Positions 37,401-50,217 of a stretch of 64,000 nt of DNA are shown in pieces. A model generated the notes under the pieces. That model was not told the origin of the DNA. It made no database searches and saw nothing but the letters and a program-made list of their open reading frames with translations. A program made the translations under genes and the position numbers. Position 1 is the stretch's first letter; each line of letters starts with the position of its first letter. This DNA comes from Proteromonas lacertae (lineage: Eukaryota; Sar; Bigyra; Opalinata; Proteromonadidae), in NCBI GenBank assembly GCA_002245135.1, contig NGBS01000320.1, positions 1 to 64,000 on the forward strand. Reading direction: 5' to 3'.

Positions 37401-39144
37401 CCATTCAATCATTACAATTGTTTATTGCTCCATCTCAACTTATGTGTTCAACTTCCAACTCCAATATTAATAATAATAGTAACAACAACAATAACACTTC
37501 AAATCCAATAACAAATCAATTAAACAACAACAATAACATCAATAACAATATGAATAGTGGTAATAGCAGTAGGTAATAATAACACTATGAATGGATTATT
37601 CTGGTTACCTGATGATAAAAGTAATAGTTCAAATTCAACTATGAATAGAGGTGTATTTAAACCAATCACTTATCCTCTTCATTTACTAACTGAACTGTGG
37701 TATAGACAATCGAAACGACATGCAGTTATACAATTAGATTTACCTGATATTAATATAATGATGAATAGTTTAGGCATTTCAAACATTGTATTTAGTGATT
37801 GATGGATTAATTCAGTGTATGGATGATTGTATGAAAGCCACAAAGAAATATGAATATCACTATGAAGATGTGGTGTTAGAGTCACTTGATGATTTGATAG
37901 ATGGATATTATGATATGAAAGAGTTGGAATGGTCTTTGAAATATTATGTTGATTTGAATAACAATTTGAAATTAGTGAATCTTCAACAACAACAACAACA
38001 ACAACAAAATAGTAATAACAATGAAAATGACAATAATGTACAGAAATTAATGGATTATTATGAACATCAAATCACTAAATATACATCCAAGTATTTGTAT
38101 TATAAAAATAAATTAAGAATGTTAATGTTGAAAGAAGAAATGTTAAAGAATGATGATTTGCCAAGTATTTATTTCTTAGCTAAATTAAATACAATAAAAT
38201 TATCATTAAATGACGAATTGACAGATTCTCCAATGATTACATTCCAAGTATTAGATACTGGTTTTGTTGCTGAGTATAATCACGATAAAAGAATAAATGT
38301 TGAAGTAAAAGTGAAAGATTTTAGTTGTGTTTCTGATACAGAGTATATATATTATATTATTATTTTATTATTCATTAGGAAATTGGTTGTTAAATATAAG
38401 CAGAGTGATAAAAATATAGTTGAATTAGAATTATCTTGTTGTTTAAGTGATAAATCACCTCATCTTATAATCAATAATTTAGATGTAAATATTGATCCGA
38501 TATTAATAGAATTATCCTCAAGCTGTTTCAATACAATAAAAGAGTTCTTTTCACCTCCCAATACCAGAAATTCAATATCAATATATAACTCCAGTTTGAG
38601 AGATTGGTATATGATAGAAAGTACAGATATAATGAAAGTAAAAGTAAGAATTATTGACTTTACAATGCATGAAATACAGATATATATTAGTACAATGAGG
38701 TTTGTTGTTCCACAGTTTGATATTTCCAATAGGGAATTATCTACCAGTGCTATTGTCAAGCAATTAACTCACCATTTACTTATCTCATCTGGATCAATTG
38801 TATTATTTATTTATTTTATTGATTAGATTTCGAAATTATTATCATCAGCAATTACAAATAATCAGTTGGTTGTTACTCTGAGTAATTATATAAGATCATT
38901 AAGACAGAGATTGGATGATACAATTATTTCTCCAGCATATACACCAAGCGACTCTCCTCGTGTATATCCTGAAAGGTTATTGAATCCAACTCCTCCTCCA
39001 CCTAAATCAAGATTTAGACATTGGCACAATATATTTAGGAGAAAATATCTTTTTATTTTAATTATTATTGATATTATATTATCCTTAATATAGTTTAGGA
39101 AGAATGATAATGGAAGTAGATCTGAATCTCCTTCTCTTGATTAA
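31478..39144 (+). CDS. Giant bridge-like lipid-transfer-type protein (BLTP2/Hobbit-like?)
   Basis: The ATG at 31478 opens an N-terminal hydrophobic helix (YIVLGYLPFVVISSFAISFLL). At least five short introns to 32510 lead into an exon of over 4.6 kb (to about 37161). More exons follow to 39093 or 39144, for about 2400 residues. The protein is a succession of long alternating beta-strands with amphipathic pattern and no catalytic motif. Membrane-anchored giant beta-rich proteins of this kind are typical of bridge-like lipid transfer proteins at ER contact sites. A block DEYFKQLYLREIESANRYIKS..LLFLSVDRMKMVY and a later ENMRVNIRNHF resemble a region of the KIAA0100/Hobbit family by eye. A disordered N-rich insert lies near 37440-37570. 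Two +1 breaks occur near 37572 and 37790. The last intron lacks a GT donor. Family assignment is inference. Confidence 0.5.
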
Positions 39145-39295
39145 TATATACTTATTCATTCTTCATGTTTTAATTGATTTCTTAGTATTAAATAGTATTT
39201 GTTTGTTTATTCACATGAAAAATCGATTTTTAAGTTTCTGTTGAAACGGAATAAATTTTATAAATTAATTTCTTTTTTTCATTTTTCTCAAGATC

Positions 39296-40640
39296 ATGAA
39301 CTGCAATTATAAAAAAATAATTATAACTTTAACATTTATCCAAATTATAATGGCGGCACCTTGCCCAAGCATGTGTAATGGACATGGTAGCTGTAGTATA
39401 TCAGGAATGTGTAATTGCTTTCCAGGATGGATTGGTGGTGATTGTAGTGATAGTATATATTTTTTGGATATATTATATTAGGGACTTGTCCATATGGTCA
39501 TAGTTATATTGATCCAACAACTCAACCAGGAGGTTATTCCACATTAATTGATCGATGCAAGTTTAGAGTGTAGTGGTCAAGGTGTTTGTGATAGAAAAGA
39601 AGGTAAATGTCAATGTTTTAATGGTTATGAAGGTGCAAATTGTGATAGAATCAGTTGTCCAAACAATTGTAACAATCATGGTGTATGTACAGCAGTAAAA
39701 ATGACAGATTTATATGATAATACTCATTCAAACAGTTTTTATACAACAGATTTATCAAAATTACCCTCTAAAAGTACTGCATTCTAAACCATCATCATCT
39801 AAGGCTTATGATGGTTGGGATTTAGATCAAAGTTATGTTTGTGTATGTGATGGTGAATATACTGGATATGATTGTAGTGAGAAGAAATGTCCTAAAGGAT
39901 ATACTATTAATAGTGATTGTGATACTCCAGCTGAATCAACTCAGACAATGATTATTGGAACAGGTGCTAATCCATTTTATGATGGTAATATTGCTAAAGG
40001 TGTTTATAATTGTATGACATATTTGGAATATACAGATATGTATAATAGAATATGGTATAGTGATGCATTTTGTATATTATGTCAGAAGAAGGGAGATGAA
40101 ACTCAAAATTACTACACCTACTTTACCTAAAGATGTTAATTTTTGCGATAATGTGTTAGGATGGGAAGAAGCATTAAGTAGACTTCCTGTTGGAACATAT
40201 TGATGCAGAAGTGAAGATAGAACTAACTAAGATGATGGTAAGAATTGATGCTCAGAAAATCACTAAAGTTACTTCAACAATCTCATTTGGATCTCAACAA
40301 ACAGGAAGACAAAAACCATTAAGATTAATTACAATAAACGAATTGAAAGGCGGATGGACTAAATGCTGAATGGAGTGGTAATACTGGTACTGGATATCAT
40401 GGAATGACAAATGCTGCATTAACATTAGATAAAAATGGTGAAACAGTAAAAAATGATGCAGATGATAGGTTCTACACTCCATTAGATGTTTCAAGAACTA
40501 GTATAACTCCAACTAAAGTAAGTGGAATATCACCATTAGAATGCAGTAGACATGGTGTTTGTGATAGAAATACTGGTTTATGTCAATGTTTTGAAGGATA
40601 TTATGGATTAGCTTGTACAGAACAAGCATCTGTTATGTAA
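39296..40640 (+). CDS. Secreted tenascin-like EGF-repeat protein
   Basis: ATG at 39296 with a signal peptide ending IIMAAPCPSMC. Modules follow the CP..C..HG.C..G.C.C..G..G.DC pattern: CNGHGSCSISGMCNCFPGW, then after an intron (39451-39479) CSGQGVCDRKEGKCQCFNGY, CPNNCNNHGVC, a YDGWDLDQSYVCVCDGEYTGYDCS module, a beta-rich spacer of about 150 residues, and a final CSRHGVCDRNTGLCQCFEGYYG. This architecture is common in secreted or surface proteins of alveolates and stramenopiles. There is no membrane anchor at the C-terminus. Five apparent +1 breaks lie near 39562, 39770, 40105, 40200 and 40361, each repaired by dropping one base from a short run. The first could instead be an unusual 34-nt intron. 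The gene may be intact or a recent pseudogene. Confidence 0.7.
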
Positions 40641-40792
40641 AGATAATATAAATATAGTTTTTATTATATTTAAAGCTGTTTGTTTGTTTGTTTACATAAT
40701 TACATAAATTACAGGTAATTATGTAAAAGACACGTGTTATTGTCATTTTTTAATTTTCTCTCTTTCTAACTTAATATTCTGTAATTTAAAAT

Positions 40793-41362
40793 ATGACTCC
40801 TGTATTTATACTTATTTCTATCATATATTTAGACATTTCCCTTAGAAAAAGATTCAAACAAACCAAATCATCAAAACAATGATATTTTCCATTTTTCTAA
40901 TGCAACAAATGATAAAGATGAAGAATTAAAGAGACAGAGAAAAAATGACAGAGAAAAGCGAAGAAGAGAGAATTTTAATCAATCTCTGCTGAATGTATCA
41001 TATTTATCTCTAATAATAAAATCTAGCTGGGTAGAACAATGAATTTAGATTCAAAAATGGATAAAATATCAATTGTTGAAACTGCAGCTTTAGAAATCCA
41101 GCGTTTACAACAAGAAAATCAAATGTTAAGAAATCAATTGATGAAATTAAATCGTCAACCAGAAAGTTCTCCTATTTCTAGAGAATTATCCTTTGGTTTA
41201 GAATCATTAAACGATAATGAGTTACCTCCTTTATATCAAGATGATTTCAACCTTTCATCTACTCCTTTACCTGTATTTATTCCTCCTCCACCAGTCGTTG
41301 TTTCTGACTGTAAAAAACTAAAAATTAATGATCAATTTATTTGTTCGAATATATCTTTTTAA
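40793..41362 (+). CDS. bHLH-type transcription factor
   Basis: Three exons: ATG at 40793 (three codons), intron 40802-40832, exon 2, intron 40995-41026, exon 3 to the stop at 41362. The spliced product has a basic region KRQRKNDREKRRRENFN, helix 1 SLLNLGRTM, a short loop NLDSKMD, and helix 2 ISIVETAALEIQRLQQEN running into a leucine-zipper-like extension. The Asn/Glu/Arg pattern of the basic region fits E-box binding. The C-terminal third is Pro/Ser-rich and ends without further domains. It is about 160 residues. The second intron splits helix 1 from the loop. It probably acts as a nuclear dimer; targets are unknown. Confidence 0.8.
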
Positions 41363-41627
41363 ATGTACAACATGTATATCATTTTATTTTCCCTTAATTA
41401 TTGTGATTTTTTACTATAACCAAGATGAAAATATATAATTAATAATAAGTTTAAATGTGTATATATTTATTGTAAATTTATGTTGTATGTCTTTATTTTT
41501 ATCTATGATAGTTTCACTTCAGCATCTATGCAATAATAAAATATATAAATACACAAAATGTAGAAAATATTCAATGTGATTATGATTGCTATGCTTTGAT
41601 ATGGATAAAATGGCAAAACCACAGCAT

Positions 41628-42040
41628 CTAACAACCTAAAAACAATATATAAACACTAATATACTCCCATGTAATAAATAAGGTGGAATAATACAATATA
41701 AAACTGAATAAAAACCCAAGTAATAATGTAACAATAATCTGTCTACTTATTTGATAAAATAACGCATTTCTAATTTGATATTTTTCACATCCTAACTTCT
41801 CCATTATCTTCTTATTTTCATATTCATCTCTTCCAATTGTACTATTCATATAAACATATATAAATATACAATGTTAGATAATATAACGAACAAAGATACA
41901 ACAATGAAATAAGAATATAAAATACATATTTTATCACATTCATTGCATTCTTGATGTTTAATATATCATCTAATATAATAAGATTATTAGAAGTGGAGTA
42001 ATCTGCTGTTGTTTGATGTATACTAGGTGAAATATATAGG

Positions 42041-42075
<35 letters not shown>

Positions 42076-43869
42076 TGTGTTTAGTGTAGAAACAATTTCT
42101 CTTTGTGAATCAATTGGAACATCTTTTTTAAACCTGCCAACCAATTTTGTGTATATAGTTTCATCTATTCAATCAATAAAATGAGTAATACTTTTTATTA
42201 ATAGATTAAATTGATTGATAGAAATCAAAATATCTGATTTTGACACTTCTGCTTCATCTGATTTGAATGTAAAACCAGGAACAACACTACAATAACCAAC
42301 TACATTAAAAATATATGAAAAAGTTCCATTAGCTGTAGAAATATATAACAATAATGGTTTATCATAGTTATTATCATATTCAGATTTAAGTGATTTGGAA
42401 ATATAACCTGAAATAATAGCAGTATCGTTTATAAAAGTATCTTGTTCAAATGCTTTAAATGGATTCTTCATATTATTATATTTCCTTTCACAGTTTAAAT
42501 ACTTATTAAATCTATGCAATGAATAAATGATATATATATATACATTGCATCATAATAATTCTCATCAACTCCATATATATTCATATTATGTTGAATGTAA
42601 TTAGATATTGAACTTAGATAAGTATTATATATAGTTGGATAAGAAGCTAGTGTTGGTGTAATATATGCATAATATGGTTTGATATTATTTGGTAAAGATA
42701 TAAGATAATTATTTACATCATTCTATTCACATATAATAATAATAATAATAATATTTTTTATATACATATGGAATATAATTATTACTCTTTTTCATTGAAT
42801 ATAACAAAATCACTTGCAAAAGACAATTCCAACATTGTATCCATTAATCTCTGTAAATACACAACAATACATTCAAAATAGATAAACATGATTATTGTTA
42901 AGATAATAATATTATCAAATATTATCAATCTTTTATACATAAACAATGATTTTGAGATGTAATTGTACAATTGAAAATACTTCCATTCATTGTTGATTAT
43001 ATAGTTATAAATCCATGTTAATAAACCATTACAAACTAAATATAAAAATATATATAACACAAATATACATGAAACTGAAATAGTGATATACAATATCATC
43101 AATATTGTTACAATTAACAAAAGTTGTTGGTAATTATTCATCATAAATGAAATAGTAAAACCATAAAACATTACTGAACCAAATATCAATAGTAATAGCA
43201 ATAAAGCATAGAATGAATATATTCCTCTTTCTATTATATTGTGTATGAAATATTCTTTTATTTTTGGGTAATAATTATATACTAACAATTGAAATAGATA
43301 TGCAAATATCAATAAACAGGAAGATGTAATAAATGTTTCATCTGTTGGAATATATGGAAATTTATAATGAACTAATTTCTTAGTAAATTGACTATATAAT
43401 AATAATAATAATAGAAAAGTATACTTTGTTATAAAAGTCAACAAAATCGATAATCCAACTGAACATCCATATATAAAAGCTAATGTTAGAAGATAATACC
43501 ATTTAGTTAAATAAGAAGTAATATGATATTTATTAAATGGATTATTAGCTATTGATGATGTTGTGATTGTACCATTGAATGTAATTATATAAAAAATTAC
43601 ATAGATGAAATAGGAATACAATAATATATTCCACATATATCTTATACAGAATGTATAATACTGAAATGTCTAATTATATAATATTACAATAATCAATAAA
43701 TGTAATTTATACACTAAATATACTGTAAAGTGGTAAAGTAACACTAATTCTAGTATTTGCTGGAAATTTCTCAAACAGTTTATTAGTCCAATAAATTGAT
43801 GATTTTTCAATATCTTCATTATATCCTTTTAAACGATTTGGATTTTGAACAATCAACTAATTTATCATA

Positions 43870-43901
<32 letters not shown>

Positions 43902-44870
43902 TATATTATACTTGCATTGTTACATCTTCTACTGGAATTCTTTTATCATCATTTAAACGTTTCATTTCTTAATAACATGTGATATACACCATTCACAAAA
44001 TCTTCAATCATTGATAATTCAATGATAATTACATAATCTAACGAAGATGGATATTTTCCACCTGGTTCTTCAATTATGTCACTTACTGTGAGTGTTAAAT
44101 TATATGAATAATTCTTATCCATTATTTCTGTCAAGTTGAGATTTGTGTTTGTTAAATCAACAACATCAAATATATCATTTAATGAAAGCTATTTTTATTA
44201 TTATATACTATTAAATATATATATACAGTTGCTACTATTACATCATTTGCATGTATTTCCAACTGTTTGTTCATTTGTTTAGATATGTAACAATGATCAT
44301 CTTCAAGTGGTGGATATTTCCAATTATAACCAATCTTTAGTTTTTCTTCCATTTTACTATTAATTGCGAATAAGTATCCATAGTAGATCCATTTATTGGA
44401 TAAATCTTTTGATGTAAACCTCACTGGCAACATCCATCTTGAAGATACTCCGCTTACCACATTTGTATCTGGCACAAAATCCTTCAAATATGTCTACGTA
44501 TATTAGAGTAATAAAATATAGCCAAATTCATAAATGGATATGTTTCTGCTGAAGACAATTGAGCATCTGCAGTGGTAACTTGATTTTCAAATGTTGTAAG
44601 GAAAATAACATTTATGTAACTAATCATATGCTATAAATAAAAGATTAAAAACTAAAGAACTATACAGAAATGAAGATGTAAGACGTTAAAACAACTAATA
44701 AATGTAATAATGGGATGTAACATATAGCATAATGAATTTGACATAATTGAAATAATGTAATAGAGAGTAGAACTATTACTACTATTTCAAGAATTAACGA
44801 AGATTTTTGCTCTTTATCAAATACATTATTATATTACATTAACTTGATGCTTATTAACTTGGTTCAAATT
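41628..44870 (-). CDS. Multi-pass membrane protein with FtsX-like permease domains
   Basis: Many short introns (for example near 41850-41875, 42035-42075, 42523-42546, 42725-42785, 43867-43912, 44190-44228, 44494-44522 and 44630-44670). The order is: an N-terminal membrane helix (IVVIVLLSITLF), an extracellular region of about 280 residues, a block of about eight hydrophobic helices (42782-43636), a second extracellular region with N-glycosylation sites, and a C-terminal set of three helices. Between the first two of these lies GRDEYENKKIMEKLGCEKYQIRNA, which resembles the cytosolic motif of FtsX/MacB permeases (ERRREIGILRALGAS..I). Such eukaryotic proteins are known from several anaerobic and free-living protists, but their substrates are unknown. 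The start codon is not settled; I see no ATG in the TM1 frame without another upstream exon. Confidence 0.6.
42046..42071. repeat. TA dinucleotide run in an intron
   Basis: A pure (TA)n tract within an intron of the FtsX-like gene. Similar tracts occur in introns near 9498-9526, 18870-18890 and 43872-43896, while introns near 5555-5590 and 6330-6360 carry trinucleotide (TAA)n or (TTA)n runs. Confidence 0.8.
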
Positions 44871-45081
44871 ATTATTTCTTACATATATACTGTCTTTAAC
44901 GAAATAATCATTCAATTATACTTCTTGAATAAATCACCTTACAAAGTATTTTTGTTGTTAGATACTACATTTTTAATACATTCTCATATAACAATCTTGA
45001 ATAGAACAATGGAATAAATGTCGATACATAAAATACACAAAATACATTGCATTTTTTGTATTTTAATTCATCTCGAAAATA
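44871..45081. promoter_or_regulatory. Short divergent region before PurE-PurC
   Basis: About 200 bp between the presumed start of the FtsX-like gene and the ATG at 45082. It may still contain a first exon of the FtsX-like gene (a frame MIISLKT lies near 44912 on the minus strand). Promoter function is inferred from position. Confidence 0.3.
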
Positions 45082-46580
45082 ATGTCAGCTGCACCATTAG
45101 TAGTCATATTTATGGGATCTAAAGCAGATTCCAAACACTGTGAAAAGATTGGTAATGCTTTAAAAGTATTTCTCAATTGTTATCATATTTCAACAATAGA
45201 ATTATGGCATTAACTATGAAGAACGTGTTGCATCAGCTCACAAAACACCTGCTCGTCTCTTACAACTTCTTAATGCTTATGAACAAGATCCAAGACCAAA
45301 AGTCTACATTACAGTTGCTGGTCGTTCAAATGCTTTATCAGGTTTCGCTGATGCATCAGTTGTTACTCCAATCATTTGCTGTCCACCACCATCTGAAACT
45401 TTTGGTGGAGCTGATTTATTTTCTTCAATCCGTATGCCAAGTGGAGTTGCACCAATGTTGATTCTTGAACCAGCCAATGCTGCTTTAGCATGTGCCAAAA
45501 TCTTCGCATTAGTATTCCCAGAATTCAAAGAAAAAATAACCAATCTCCATTTAGCTAACGCACAATTATTATACGTCGATGATGCTGAATTACACACAAA
45601 ATCTTATCACGACAAAATAGCTGAAGAAAGAAAAGTAACCTTAGAAAAGACAGAAATCTCAATTCCAGGAATTAAGTTAAGTAAAACCGGAAAAGTCAGA
45701 GATCAATATATAACTGAAGATAACAGCAAAGTTATATTAATCACTACTGACAGAGTAAGTGCATTTGACCGTGTATTAACCACAATTCCATACAAAGGTC
45801 AAGTATTGAACTTAACTAGTGCCTGGTGGTTTGAACATACAAAACACATCATTCCAAACCATATGATCAGTGTTCCAAGTGGAAGTGTCTTAATTGCTAA
45901 AAAATGCACTCCATTCCCAATTGAGTTTGTAATTAGAGGTTATTTATGTGGTAGTACTGAAACATCAATTTGGACTAACTACAATAAAGGTGTAAGAGAA
46001 TACTGTGGACATCATTTACCAGAAGGAATGATTAAAAATCAAAAATTATGGGCTAATATCTGCACACCCACTACAAAGGATGATTTACATGATGAATGTT
46101 TAAGTGTTGAAGATATAGTCAAACGTAACATAATGACACAACATGATACTGATGTTTGTGTAGAAACAGCATTGAAATTATTCAACTTCGGACAACAAGT
46201 AGCTAAAGAACATGGTTTAATATTAGTTGATACTAAATATGAATTTGGTAAAGGATGAAAATGGTAATATTACATTAATTGACGAAATCCATACTCCAGA
46301 TAGTAGTAGATATTGGATTGCTTCAACCTATGAGGAAAGAATGAGAGAAGGTAAAAATCCTGATAATATTGATAAAGAATTCATCAGATTATGGTTTAAA
46401 GATAATTGTGATCCATATAAGGATGAAAAGTTACCAGAAGCCCCTGATCACTTAAGAGATGAATTGAGTCGTAGATATTTACAATTATATGAAATGATTA
46501 CAGGTGAAAACTTCCCATTCCCAGATGAATCAATTGCTGCTAATGAAAGAATAAATATTGCTTTAAAGAAGAGTTTATAA
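45082..46580 (+). CDS. Bifunctional AIR carboxylase - SAICAR synthetase (PurE-PurC order)
   Basis: Cytosolic purine biosynthesis: carboxylation of aminoimidazole ribotide, then joining of aspartate. ATG at 45082, a 34-nt intron at 45166-45199, stop at 46580. The PurE domain (about residues 1-165) has IFMGSKADSKHCEKI, ASAHKTP, VAGRSNALSGF and MPSGVAP. The PurC domain has SKTGKVRDQY, TTDRVSAFDR, RGYLCGSTETS, LVDTKYEFGK and DEIHTPDSSRYW. The domain order is the reverse of the animal PAICS protein. One +1 break near 46252 (AAAGGATG) splits the highly conserved FGKDENG segment; dropping one G restores it exactly, so this is most likely a sequence error in an essential gene. Confidence 0.93.
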
Positions 46581-46688
46581 ATAGAATAATATTTGGAAAG
46601 AAAAAAGGATTGTTATGAATGTTTTTGTGATTTTTATTGTGTGTTTTTTGATAATTAAAAGAAATGAATATGTTTGAATGATGGTTTG

Positions 46689-48756
46689 ATGATTGTTTTT
46701 CTTTTTTTATTGTTTTCTCCTTGTTTTGCAGTTAATTCTGCAAATTGTATTTTGAAAGATGTTAGACAGAACGAAGCAATAGAATGCGCTGTTAATGAAG
46801 AAATAGATGGAGTAGGTAGCAAATTAAAGGGTTCTAATCTATATAATACCACCTATCTTCCAGATCATCCATATTTATGTAATATAGACACAATTGGAAG
46901 GTTAAATAATAATACAGCGTTAATTGTCAAACGAGGTAATTGTTCTTTTTATGAAAAAGCACAAAATGCCGAGAAGCTAGGAGCATCCGCTGTAATCATT
47001 ATAAACTCAGTAGAATCATATTATAATATGTCAACTCAACAAATCCTTGATCCTTGTGAATTAAAATGTGATTATGGATCATCTTATACTACTGTATAGT
47101 TATATCAATAGTTATACATTTTTATAGAACATTACCCTAGATAATATCTTAAATGGATATAAAGATAGTGAATGTAGTTTATCAAGTAGTTGTTTAAGTC
47201 ATTCTTGTGGATTGGAAGATCCAAAAAAAGATGAAGCAAAAAGACAATTATGTTGCATTGATGATGATTATATTTACTTATCAAGAGGTAGAAAACAGAA
47301 GAGAATATCAATTCCTGTAATATTTGTAATATTGGAAAATAGAGATTGGTTTGAAAAATCGTATTTTTATTATTTTATTTCTTTTTTAAATTAATTTAGT
47401 CGAATAATTGAAATATCCAATATTGATGAAACATTTGATGATCCTTCACTTGCATTATTATTATTAGCATATGGTATTGTGTTCTTTTCATGCATATTCG
47501 CTACTTCAAGTGTATATTTTTTATTTTTTTATATATCAAAAATTAGACTCCTTTGAATAGTGATTTATCATCCACAGAATTACTAAAATCATCTGAAATG
47601 ATGTCCAATCAAATTTCAGTGAAGTTTGTTGTTATTTATTTGGTATTATGTATATTGATGTTGGTTGGATTATTCTTTTTGCTAAAAGCATTTCCCATAT
47701 TGATTATTATAGTATTTATTTTTTATTTTTTATTTTCCTATATCTTTTTTAGCTTTTATATTTCTTATATTGTTGTGGTTCTATTCCTGCATTTGTAATA
47801 GTGATTCAAAGATTATTTACGATGTGTGCTAATAAAAACAAAAAATCAAAGAAATGGAATTTGTTAGTTGAAATAATTTCATATGTTATACCAATTACAG
47901 TTTCATTTGTTTTCTTTTTTACACGTCATTAGTATATATATATTTATTATTATTTATATTTCATAATATTATATAGTAATTTTTCATGGATATTACAGAA
48001 TATAATGGGATTCTTTTTTACATGTTTTTTATTAGAATTTATTAAATTTCCATCATTAAAAGTATATATTGAATATTTTTTTATTTTCTTATCAGTCTTG
48101 TACAATTTTACTGTCAATCTTCTTTTGTTATGATATTTTCATGACATTTATAACTCCACTAATATTTGGAAGTAGTGTAATGCAAGATGTAGCAACAGCT
48201 GGTAAAGAGACAACCAATATAATTGTAGAAAATGGAATGAGAATATGTGAAATTAGCCAAGAAGAAAGAATGCCAATGTTGTTATTAATACCATATCATG
48301 TCAGAGGGAAATGTATATATATAATTAATTATTATTATTATTATATGCATATAGTAACATATACAATGTTAGGATTGGGAGATGTAGCTTTACCAAGTAT
48401 TCTATTAGTCTATTTATTACGATTTGATCGAAAGAATCATACTTACTGTAAAGGATATTTTATAATCTCATTTATTGGATATTGCTTTGGATTATTATTT
48501 ACATTTATAGCTATTGTGATTGGTTTTGAAGTGAATGGAGTTAGAGGTCAACCTGCTTTGTTATATATTGTGCCTTGTATATTAATTCCATGTCTTATTA
48601 TTGGCTCGTTTAAGGAATCAATTCACTGGTTTGTGGAATGGAAGTTTAGTTAAGTTTTCTTCAAAGACTTCGGAATGTGATCCTGAGTCGTATATGGATA
48701 ATGAACCAGTTGAACCGAATGATCAAACTTCATTATTATCTGGTAATAGTGTTTAA
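46689..48756 (+). CDS. Signal-peptide-peptidase-like protease (SPPL2 type)
   Basis: An intramembrane aspartyl protease of the Golgi/endosome/lysosome system that cleaves type II membrane stubs. The ATG at 46689 starts a signal peptide (MIVFLFLLFSPCFA). The luminal part contains a PA domain (ALIVKRGNCSFYEKAQNAEKLGASAVIIIN, cited here as RGNCSFYEKA and LGASAVIIIN). Seven or more short introns then separate the membrane helices. Active-site motifs are FFCYDIFMTF (YD), MLGLGDVALP (GxGD) and QPAL. NFSWILQN precedes the YD helix as in SPPL2. The cytoplasmic tail ends after LLSGNSV. One +1 break (TTT near 48630) shifts the frame just before the tail (LWNGSLVKFSS). The order PA domain - nine-helix core separates it from plain SPP. 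Confidence 0.9.
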
Positions 48757-48880
48757 TTATATAAAATTTAAATATCTTTTCTTGCTTCTTCTGATTTTGT
48801 TGTTGATTGATAAAAACTTATCATAATTCAATAGATAAAAAGGATTTCAATTTTTACCATATTTGACCAATTACATTGAC

Positions 48881-50095
48881 ATGGATTCAAAACAATCAAA
48901 ACCTCAACTAACCATTCATACGCCAAATGTTAGACTGTGTATAAATACCATTAGTCCAATCAAAGTAAAAATACCAGCGGATGATGGACCAGTTGAAGTA
49001 AATGTAATTTCTTCTCATAAACATAAACATTCTACATCAATCAAATATCGTCAAACTAGAACAAATGATAGTGAAGATTTGCCTAGAATATCAGCAAATT
49101 CTTACAATAGCAGTTATAATTCATACTCAAACAATCTAAATACAAAAGATAGTGGTTATAATACTCATAGTTCTATATCATTACCAGAACCATACAAACC
49201 ATCAACATTATACTCACCAGGAAACAATTATAGTTTTTATCCATCCAATCAATCGTATATTATTCCAGAGTCAGGATTTAATACATCCTTACACGTTCCT
49301 CCTCCTCGCGTATCTCCAGTAAAACCAATGTCTTATCCTACTACAAATCAAGCATCTGCACTTAATTCTGACTATCTTAGTTCATTACCTCATTACACAT
49401 TTCATGCTGAAGATCCTGTTAATAACTATAATCATGAATATATCCCTCCTTCAACCTCATTGTTTAATACATCTTCCATTCCTATAGTTAATTCAGAATC
49501 AGTATCTCCTTCATCATTTTCAGTTAAAGATCATCCTCTTAATACATACCAACCAACAACAAGATCAATAACAAGTAATTATATCAATAATATAAACAGA
49601 AATGTTATGAATGATAATAATAATAATGAAAGAAGACCTTCTATAACATCCAATCCTTCGATCTCTCAACCAAATTATTCAGTATATAGCAAAGAAAATC
49701 AACAACAGCAAAATGGTGTTTCTTCGTCTTTACCACATCCTCCAACTACTTATAAAAAGGATGATATCGATCTACCACCAAATTTAGATGAAATAATGCA
49801 AAGGTATTCTCCAGAAAAGGATGAAATTCGAAAAGATGATGAGTTTACCACTGAAAATATTATTAATAACTATACAAAAGAGTTAAATGAAGAGGAAAAT
49901 AATGATGAAGATGTGTATATCCCTAATAATAAGAATTACATAGCTGATTTAAGTAATTCACATTCTGTGAGTGAAAATAAAGATGAAGTGAGTAGTAATA
50001 GTGAAGGTAGTATAATAATAACCCCCAAAGATAGTAACAATGATTTGGAGTTGAATATTAACACTGAAGAAGTAAATCAGCCATTCGACACATAG
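48881..50095 (+). CDS. Disordered Ser/Asn/Pro-rich protein
   Basis: Single-exon frame of 404 residues starting at the ATG at 48881. The first 60 residues look ordered (KPQLTIHTPNVRLCINTISP, then IKVKIPADDGPVEVNVISS). The rest is low-complexity Ser/Asn/Tyr/Pro, with an acidic, Glu/Asp/Asn-rich C-terminus. There are no signal peptide and no membrane helix. I do not recognise a family. The start could be the ATG given or an upstream exon that I cannot see. Confidence 0.7.
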   Translation: MDSKQSKPQLTIHTPNVRLCINTISPIKVKIPADDGPVEVNVISSHKHKHSTSIKYRQTRTNDSEDLPRISANSYNSSYNSYSNNLNTKDSGYNTHSSISLPEPYKPSTLYSPGNNYSFYPSNQSYIIPESGFNTSLHVPPPRVSPVKPMSYPTTNQASALNSDYLSSLPHYTFHAEDPVNNYNHEYIPPSTSLFNTSSIPIVNSESVSPSSFSVKDHPLNTYQPTTRSITSNYINNINRNVMNDNNNNERRPSITSNPSISQPNYSVYSKENQQQQNGVSSSLPHPPTTYKKDDIDLPPNLDEIMQRYSPEKDEIRKDDEFTTENIINNYTKELNEEENNDEDVYIPNNKNYIADLSNSHSVSENKDEVSSNSEGSIIITPKDSNNDLELNINTEEVNQPFDT

Positions 50096-50217
50096 TAATT
50101 ATGTTAATGACGCTTATATTAATTTTTACTATTTGATTTTTTTATTATGGCTTGTTTATTACACCCCAATACATAAAATCAACCTACTAAATTAGCTTAA
50201 ATACACTTATTCACATC

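Noticed and set aside
39690-39800. 110-nt intron as explanation for the frame change in the EGF gene
   Set aside because: It would remove protein-like sequence of normal family length; dropping one A from the run at 39770 is simpler.
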